The position numbers were made by a program, and so were the translations under genes. The notes beneath the pieces are model-generated. The model saw only the letters and a list, made by a program, of their open reading frames with translations. It ran no database searches and was not told the origin of the DNA. Shown one piece after another: positions 58,355 to 64,000 of a stretch of DNA of 64,000 nt. The stretch covers positions 250,001 to 314,000 of the forward strand of contig WPIO01000215.1 of assembly GCA_009760855.2 (NCBI GenBank), written 5' to 3'. Numbering within the stretch: the stretch's first letter is position 1; the number at the start of each line of letters is the position of its first letter. The DNA is from Cristatella mucedo. Taxonomy: Eukaryota; Bryozoa; Phylactolaemata; Cristatellidae.

Positions 58355-58710
58355 AATTTGTGTCACCAATTTTTAAATTCAAAACTTACTTAGAAAAAAC
58401 GAATATCGTTTGAAAACATTGAAATAAAATGTCTTACAATAAATGGTTTTCATTAATCATAATGTGCAGGAATAACTTGGAGATCAGACGACTTGAAGAT
58501 GCTAATAATAGAGTCAGATGAGAAAGGCTAAAATGAACGTCTGAATCTTATTCGCCGAGTTTTGCCCTTTTCGCAGAGCTTTTCTCAGTTTAATGACTGG
58601 GCCTTTAAGCGTACGCACTGATTGTTATGAGTTTTACGATGAAATCTCACACGATGGTGTTGCCTAAATAGAGTAAAAAGTCAGTGCATCGCTTTATTGC
58701 TGATAATTGC
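58355..58710. other. Unassigned
   Basis: No supported feature. Confidence 0.4.
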
Positions 58711-58714
58711 TTAA

Positions 58715-58868
58715 ATAATAGGAATAAATTTGATAAAGCACCCTCAGAGGTCTCAATCCTTTTCCAGGCCATTTACAATTGCTGCAAAGGAAGCACAAAT
58801 CAAATGGTTAGTGGTAGCATGCTCAAAAGCACAACGGTAATAACAAGGCTACGGGTGACGTGCACATA
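58715..58868 (-). mobile_element. LINE-A 3' fragment
   Basis: Reversed tail ('gataaagcaccctcagaggt') and the start of the 3' UTR. It is followed immediately by a second tail. Confidence 0.78.
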
Positions 58869-58869
58869 A

Positions 58870-59083
58870 TAATAGGAGAATAATATTATTGCACTTGATA
58901 AAGCATCGTAAGAGAAATTTCTCTTTCTCTTTCTCTTTATCTCTTTCTGGGCGCTTTTCATTTGCTGCACAGGGTAATGCAATTGAATGGTGAGTAATAT
59001 CATGCTTGATAAAGAAACAACTTGAATAACATGTTTAGGGGTAATATGCACAGGGTCGGCATGCAAATGTGGTTAGTGACAGT
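58870..59083 (-). mobile_element. LINE-A 3' fragment at the left edge of lectin copy 2
   Basis: Reversed tail with a 'tttctctttctcttt' expansion, then the 3' UTR to 'gcaaatgtggttagtgac'. It ends where the lectin duplication begins. Confidence 0.85.
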
Positions 59084-59379
59084 AAGCTTTTCGTGGATCT
59101 ACAATTGCAACATATGCTGGGTCTGGCCACCACCGGGAAAAGACCAATCGCTTGCTTTTTGAAAATTCGAGAACAGGTGACCGATGCGAAGTTTTCCAGG
59201 AATTTTTCTTCAAAACCTATTGGCGAGTTTTAAAATAAAAAGATGCTCAGAGCTGAATCCTGCCAGCACGGGCGGTGGTGGTCCTAGGTGCCGCAGCTTC
59301 GTTCGAAATTTGCTAAAGGTAAGGCAGTTGCATTTGAATTTGCAAACTGTAATTTATATCGCTACATTTATGCGTTTAT

Positions 59380-59408
59380 CTATTTCAGAGACAACGAACG
59401 GATCTAGA
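59380..59408 (+). promoter_or_regulatory. Leader splice acceptor just before the lectin ATG
   Basis: 'ttatctatttcag' then 'agacaacgaacggatctaga' and ATG. The acceptor only 20 nt before the start means the 5' leader is supplied by an upstream exon or by trans-splicing. Conserved at 47346-47374 in copy 1. Confidence 0.5.
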
Positions 59409-59456
59409 ATGACGGCACGTGCCCTTATTGTTGCTACGTGCCTGGTTGTCGCACTG
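59409..59456 (+). CDS. C-type lectin copy 2, exon 1 (signal peptide)
   Basis: Residues 1-16, MTARALIVATCLVVAL, with a hydrophobic core typical of a secretory signal. The donor 'GTAAGT' leaves phase 0. The four exons of this copy (59409-59456, 59565-59652, 62513-62653, 63410-63636) splice in frame to 167 residues. The product would be a small secreted protein with one C-type lectin domain, of the kind used in animals for sugar or microbe recognition. The start is chosen because no upstream in-frame ATG follows the leader acceptor. Confidence 0.88.
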
Positions 59457-59564
59457 GTAAGTAAAGCGTCCATGCAGTGCTATTCACCTTTACCTACAAT
59501 TGCAGTACATCTCTGTTTCGCAGAGCTTTGACATGAGTACAGCAAAAACACTTTTGCATCACAG

Positions 59565-59652
59565 ATGCCAAGCAGCAGTGCTGATCTAATTGCCGGGGAT
59601 CCACAGGACGGCCTCACTTCCGGCAATCTAGCCAATGGCGAAGAATCTGACG
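59565..59652 (+). CDS. C-type lectin copy 2, exon 2 (linker)
   Basis: Residues 17-45 plus one base: MPSSSADLIAGDPQDGL ... GEESD. An acidic, Ser-rich spacer between the signal peptide and the lectin domain. Acceptor 'atcacag', donor 'GTAAAT', phases 0 and 1. Intron 1 is 108 bp. Confidence 0.86.
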
Positions 59653-60039
59653 GTAAATGGTTGCCAATCCGGCCTGCTTGATTTCCAAGTGTGATTCGCA
59701 GCTTCCGATAAATTTGAAATTCAAAATAACGATACTGTTAACAGTATGAGCTACCCGAAATGGAAATATTTCACTTCTAAATAGCCAAACCGCATCATTG
59801 CGAGAAATTATATGTTTAAGTCTCTAAAATGTGACAGTCATTAAGCGATAGGGAACATTGTAGGTACAACATTAGAACTTCTTCAATTGACATAGGTGAA
59901 ATTAATACTACGAACTTGTGATTGAAAACTTAGACAATGTCAAATGAAGGGTGACAATTCATTAGTACTGCATTTTAAGTCTTTATTTAAATCGTTCGAG
60001 CAGTTTGGGAAAATAAATGAGAAATAAAGAAGCCAGCAA

Positions 60040-60285
60040 AGTTTTATAGTGCTGTAAGCACCTGAGTGCACAGGCCGGTAGACCAACAAGCAGTGAGTTA
60101 CAAAAGTCAAGACGAGATGACACAAGCTCAGTGACCAATTTAGATGTGAAATCCCTTAAAAACAACCCAAATTTTAGCAATGATATGTAGCTGAAAGTAG
60201 ACAGACATGATGGTGGAGCTGATGTGGTCGCCTGATGAAATGTCACTCTTGAACACGACACATAGGTTTCGTGCTGAAGACTTGG
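60040..60285 (-). mobile_element. Old LINE-A relative shared by both lectin copies
   Basis: Minus-strand frame: [40 protein letters not shown]. Same position as 47985-48221. Confidence 0.78.
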
Positions 60286-61329
60286 AAGATTTATTCCTTA
60301 AAAGATCTATGGAGGTACTGTCACAAAGATACTTATATGTGGAACGTACAACGTGAGAGGAAATGCAAATGCCACCCAGAAGCCACCGTGCACGCATGCA
60401 GGTTTACCATCACACGAACGAAACGAAAGCAGGCAGGGCTCGGTAATGACGCTGTGCTGCAAAGCACAGGGCAACACTACACAATAGCAACCAGTATGCC
60501 AGGCAATGGCCAACAGCAGCTAGATGACTTCATCTCGGAGTAATCGGATGAGACTTAGCAATCGATATCGGCAGCCTAGATAGCACTCTATGTCCTGTGT
60601 GAGTACGACATGTAGCTAGTATCATTGGCAGAATAATCAAGACCATGCAGATACGCAAAGTAGAATGTAGAAATTGTAGAGGGTCGATGGGATGATGGGA
60701 TGATGGCTGACCGATAGAGGTACTTATTCAGCTAAGACTTATAAGGTCATGCAAGGTCATTGCAGCTATTGACTTTCTCGAATGGTGCGATCGGTAGACT
60801 GAGCCGCTGAGTATGGCATCTGCTTCAGACGATTGAGAGGTCAGGCCTTGAGCAATGAATGACAAAAAATAAAACTTTCTAGACAGATGTCATTAACGAA
60901 TTTTTCGAGGGTACTTTTGGTGGTAATTGTATGTAAGCATGTCTGTTTGAGCACCGTTTTTTATCTGTGGGACGACCGACTGGACGGTGCGAGATTTTTG
61001 TTCATGTATTATGGTGAGGCCTCGCTGGACTGAAGCTTGCTTCACCAATGTGGAGTATCAAGACTTCCAAGGTTCAGCTCCCACTAGCTTGGCTATAACT
61101 ATTAGTTTGTGCGTTTGTGCTTAGCAACGCTATTACCCAACAAGAAAATGATTTTAGCTATTTTCACTGCACGCTTATGGGTTTCAGAGTGGTAGCCATA
61201 TCGGTGAAGATATGTCAATGGGTCTCTCATCCGCCTATGAGTAAAGGCAAGTGGTTACAACAGGGCTGAGGGCTAGGCTAAGATGGGGAAGGCTGAACTT
61301 GAAAATACAGATAAAGGTCAGGTAATGGT

Positions 61330-61515
61330 TAGACTGGTGAGCCGTGATGGCACACATTGTAAGGCGGTTGTTTTTCACGACCTCGGTCCCGAGTTCGTGG
61401 GTTCGAAGCCATTGGTGGGCGATTCTTTATAGCTGCTGCAAGCTGTGGCGATAGCCGTACAGTCTCGTCTGTCTCTACGACAAAGAGGCTTTTAAATCGG
61501 CTAGTAGTATTTTAT
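61330..61515 (+). mobile_element. SINE-2 copy (orthologous to 49195-49380)
   Basis: 'gtgagccgtgatggcacaca' head, 'gacctcggtcccgag' arm, B box 'gtgggttcgaagcc', 'gggcgattctttatagctgc' and 'cgtctgtctctacgacaaag' end. Confidence 0.9.
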
Positions 61516-62512
61516 CTTTATTTAAAGGGTCAGCCCTTGCCGTCTAACGTAGCTCTATGTGTTACCATATTGACAGAGTGCTTTCATTTCATTTTCATTT
61601 CACTTCTGAGAGCCGCGACCCATAGTCTCCCACTGCCGGTTAAGCTGAAGGCCACTCTACAAAGGATGAAGCCTATATAATGAATATCATTAATGTCGAT
61701 TTAGCCTTTTATAAACCTACCTAATCTTCGACTTAACACCGATTAAATCACTTTGATACGTGAGCGCTCTGGACGTCTCTGCTCAAATGTTCTGCAGCCT
61801 CAGAACGCCTTGAAAACGGCATAGGAATGATGTTGGTGGGAGAATTAAAAATTTGTATCAATAGATTTCGGATGCGAACTGAAAGGCAATAGCAAGTGGT
61901 ATCATGGAAAAATTACTTTCAGGACTGCAGCCTGTGCATCACAACAAGCTTTGAATAAGCCTTCACTGGAGGCATGATTTCATTGACTTGTCTCACGATC
62001 TTCCAGTCTCCCTGTGTTAAGGAGAGTTGTATATCAAGTGGAAAAATTCTAGTCAAGTACTCTCCCCGGTCAGTAGTTGAACCCGAGACGGTCTTGAGGC
62101 AAGTCTTAAGGGAATATACATAGACTACAGGTGGAGACCAAAGTAACGTGATGCAGTAGCTAGACGAAAGCGCTTTCAGCTGTCAGTAGAAGCATAAGAC
62201 CAGAAAATTCAGCAAATCGTAAATTGTACATCAGTGATTATTTGTCTTTTTCTCGCACTACTATGGCTTTATACATCGCACAGGCGACCGTTGTATGCTC
62301 ATAGCTGACAGCTTTCGTGATTTTCCTTATTGTTGTAGTGACCATAGCGATAGATCATCCTGGCTTAAAAGTTAATAAACGTAAGGAGCTAGCCAGATCG
62401 AACGCACATGCAACGTTAGAATTTCATCATGTTGAAGTTTATTTTGCCGCTATTTGTCGTACATGAACACCTTAATTAGTATTCCATGACACCGTGATCA
62501 TTTGACGTTCAG

Positions 62513-62653
62513 GCAATAATTATGTGTTTGTGAAAGAAACCTTGACTTGGGAAAAGGCTGAAGGTTACTGTCGCTCTATTGGCATGAGGTTGGCGAAGGT
62601 TGACAATCAGGCAGAGCAGAACTATCTCCAGGCGCACATCAAAGGTACCCCAG
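62513..62653 (+). CDS. C-type lectin copy 2, exon 3 (first half of lectin domain)
   Basis: Residues 46-92: GNNYVFVKETLTWEKAEGYC, RSIGMRLAKVDNQAEQNYL, QAHIKGTP. It follows the C-type lectin pattern: a Tyr-led strand, TW-x-x-A, first domain Cys (residue 65) and the GM-x-LA-x-V helix. Acceptor 'acgttcag', donor 'CAG|GTAAAT', phases 1 and 1. The exon is 141 nt and fully open, unlike its copy-1 counterpart. Confidence 0.88.
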
Positions 62654-62894
62654 GTAAATATTGCCTCGTCTGCCATTTACCGTGCTCGTGCTAGTGCCAG
62701 TCTGCTCAGCTTGTGAGCCCCCGAGCCTCTGACCCTTCCAAATAATCGACGTACGCTAAATTCAGTTGAGTCTTGAACTAAAACATTCAATGCGACGAGT
62801 AAGACATTCAGTTCATCTAGTCAAGCTGTGCAAAATTTTCTTCTTCTGATCTTTAAAAACTCTGCCATCTGAAGTCCTGTCCAACCTGCAAAGA

Positions 62895-63235
62895 AATCTA
62901 GGTGTCCTGTTTTTAAGTGACACTCTCTTAAACGACCCTATCATATCCAAAATTAATTCTGCCTACTTTCAACTGCATAACCTGCTACCTTTTCCTCCAC
63001 CGGTCCGAGATTGTGGAGCTCACAGCTACAATCATAACAAAACGACGACTACTCTGCTGCTAAAGACTCGCTGCCGACTATGGAACATTCTTTCCAGCAG
63101 TCCTGAGCTGCTACTTCCTTGTTACTCATTACCACAACTGCTCTCCTGACTTAGCTATGCTTCTAGATTTCTCTGTGTTGCGGAAGATGAAGTCTGTAGG
63201 CTATAGAAAATGGACCGAAAGCCGTATAGACTTCA
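62895..63235 (+). mobile_element. LINE-A then LINE-B remnants
   Basis: 'gaaatctaggtgtcctgttt' and 'tctgcctactttcaactgca' are LINE-A. 'ccggtccgagattgtggagc' and 'gaagatgaagtctgtaggct' are LINE-B. Both are badly decayed. Confidence 0.7.
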
Positions 63236-63238
63236 TTT

Positions 63239-63319
63239 CGGTATGCGAAACCTTCCAGCCTCACACCCACGAAATATTTCGGAATTTCTGAGTGTGAGGC
63301 TGGAACGTTTTGCATACCG
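63239..63319. repeat. Imperfect 28-bp inverted repeat
   Basis: The arms 63239-63266 (starting cggtatgcgaaaccttcc) and 63292-63319 (ending cgttttgcataccg) pair at 26 of 28 positions around a 25-nt loop. A single arm exists in copy 1 near 50719. Possibly a fold-back element end. Confidence 0.85.
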
Positions 63320-63409
63320 ATGTTCAGATGCATCGTTTTGATTTTTAGCATCAATTCTGTCTCGATTACTGACAGCGTCCTACAACGTAGTTTCTTTGTT
63401 TTATTATAG

Positions 63410-63636
63410 AACTCAATGGAAAGTTCTTTTGGATAGGACTCCATGCTATCAGCTACCCCTATATCTGGTACTGGAGTTGCGGTTTCAAGGACTTGCACTA
63501 CTCATCATGGGCTCCTGGTGAGCCCAGCGGAGACAACAACTTCTACTGCACGATTCTCGATCCGGGCCGCGATTACTTGTGGAACAACAAAATCTGTACT
63601 AATGGGTTCTCGTCGATTTGTGAGTCTTGCCGTTAA
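63410..63636 (+). CDS. C-type lectin copy 2, exon 4 (WIGL core and sugar-site half)
   Basis: Residues 93-167 with the TAA at 63634. WIGL at 100-103; IWYWSC-GFKDLHYSSW leads to APGEPSGDNNFYC. The EPN position (130-132) reads EPS and the WND position (150-152) reads WNN. Domain cysteines are at 139, 155 and 163, pairing with 65 in the standard scheme. An extra pair is possible between 116 and 166. Family knowledge says EPN plus WND give calcium-dependent mannose-type binding, so sugar binding may be altered or lost. Acceptor 'ttattatag', phase 1 in. Polyadenylation signal AATAAA at 63685. Confidence 0.88.
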
Positions 63637-63684
63637 AATCGTCCCAGAATCAATTTATGAAGACATTAAAAGGTGTCGACTTTA

Positions 63685-63690
63685 AATAAA
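63685..63690 (+). terminator. Polyadenylation signal AATAAA, lectin copy 2
   Basis: AATAAA 49 nt after the stop codon, conserved with copy 1. Confidence 0.75.
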
Positions 63691-63851
63691 ATTTCTTGTG
63701 CGTGAATATAATCGACTTTACTTCCTATAAACAAGCATGCAACATTAGTATCTCCGCTACGATTAAAAAATGATGACTTAATGGGGACGGGTAAGAGGCA
63801 AAATCCCGACAGTGTGCTTGCCTTGAGTGACTCTTTCAGGTGATTACAGTC

Positions 63852-63930
63852 GAGATAATAATGGTGATGCACTTGAAATAGCGCCCTCAGAGGACTCAGT
63901 GTCTTTCCAGGCACTTTACACTTCCTACAT
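63852..63930 (-). mobile_element. LINE-A tail shared by both lectin copies
   Basis: 'gataataatggtgatgcact' then the reversed tail hairpin ('agcgccctcagaggactcag'). Counterpart of 52325-52400. Confidence 0.7.
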
Positions 63931-64000
63931 AGGATCCATCAACAAAGAATAATCAAACACAATCGATGCTAAAACGTTATGTCTGAGGTGGTGTCACTTC

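Larger units (their letters stand above)
59657..62512. other. Lectin copy 2 intron 2
   Basis: Duplicated sequence shared with copy 1, including an old LINE-A fragment at 60040-60285 and the SINE-2 at 61330-61515. About 60290-61130 has no counterpart in copy 1, where a LINE-A fragment sits instead. A short plus-strand ORF at 60271-60543 (about 90 codons) in that private part has no recognised motif. Confidence 0.7.
62654..63409. other. Lectin copy 2 intron 3, with LINE remnants and a hairpin
   Basis: Contains LINE-A text at about 62895-62990, LINE-B text at about 62995-63235 and the inverted repeat at 63239-63319. The remainder has no feature. Confidence 0.7.
59084..64000. repeat. Segmental duplication, copy 2 (lectin locus), runs off the window
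   Basis: Collinear with 47072-52467 and still matching it at the last base of the window ('cacttc' against 'aacttc'). Its right border is not seen. Confidence 0.92.

Overview
The window is eukaryotic nuclear DNA from an invertebrate animal. The genes are split by GT-AG introns, microsatellites are abundant, tRNA-derived SINEs are present, and Jockey-superfamily (CR1/L2-like) LINE debris is everywhere. There are no operons, no tRNA or rRNA genes I can support, and no CRISPR arrays. The phylum cannot be fixed from the sequence alone. A splice acceptor about 20 nt before the lectin ATGs would suit a lineage with spliced-leader trans-splicing, such as flatworms, but that is only a hint.

The left part (about 2-16 kb, minus strand) holds an RFX-family transcription factor gene, rebuilt here from exons at 15868-15817 (tentative), 10089-9702, 5624-5123, 4821-4137 and 2545-2350 (same strand, tentative link). 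The intron between 9702 and 5624 cuts the conserved Trp-Leu at the start of the RFX DNA-binding domain; splicing with the observed phases restores it. The 4821-4137 exon carries the RFX extended-dimerisation region. Introns are packed with repeats, including a (CGG)n tract just outside the DNA-binding exon and a (TC)n tract after the dimerisation exon.

The middle part (16-47 kb) is mostly repeats: LINE-A and LINE-B fragments in both orientations, SINE-1 and SINE-2 copies, long (GA)n and (TA)n tracts, and a few GC-rich islands. The most gene-like of these is an anonymous 415-codon minus-strand ORF at 28955-30202. No function is assigned there.

The right part (47-64 kb, plus strand) is a segmental duplication of a small secreted C-type lectin gene. 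Copy 2 (59.4-63.7 kb) is an intact four-exon gene encoding 167 residues. Copy 1 (47.4-52.2 kb) has the same exon structure, but a 2-nt insertion in exon 3 puts a stop in frame. The two copies lose different sugar-binding motifs: copy 1 keeps EPN but has LKN in place of WND, while copy 2 has EPS and WNN. The left duplication edge abuts LINE-A in both copies, and the right edge abuts LINE-A in copy 1.

LINE-A and SINE-1 share the same 3' hairpin, so SINE-1 probably uses the LINE-A machinery. No LINE copy here is intact, so an active source must lie elsewhere.
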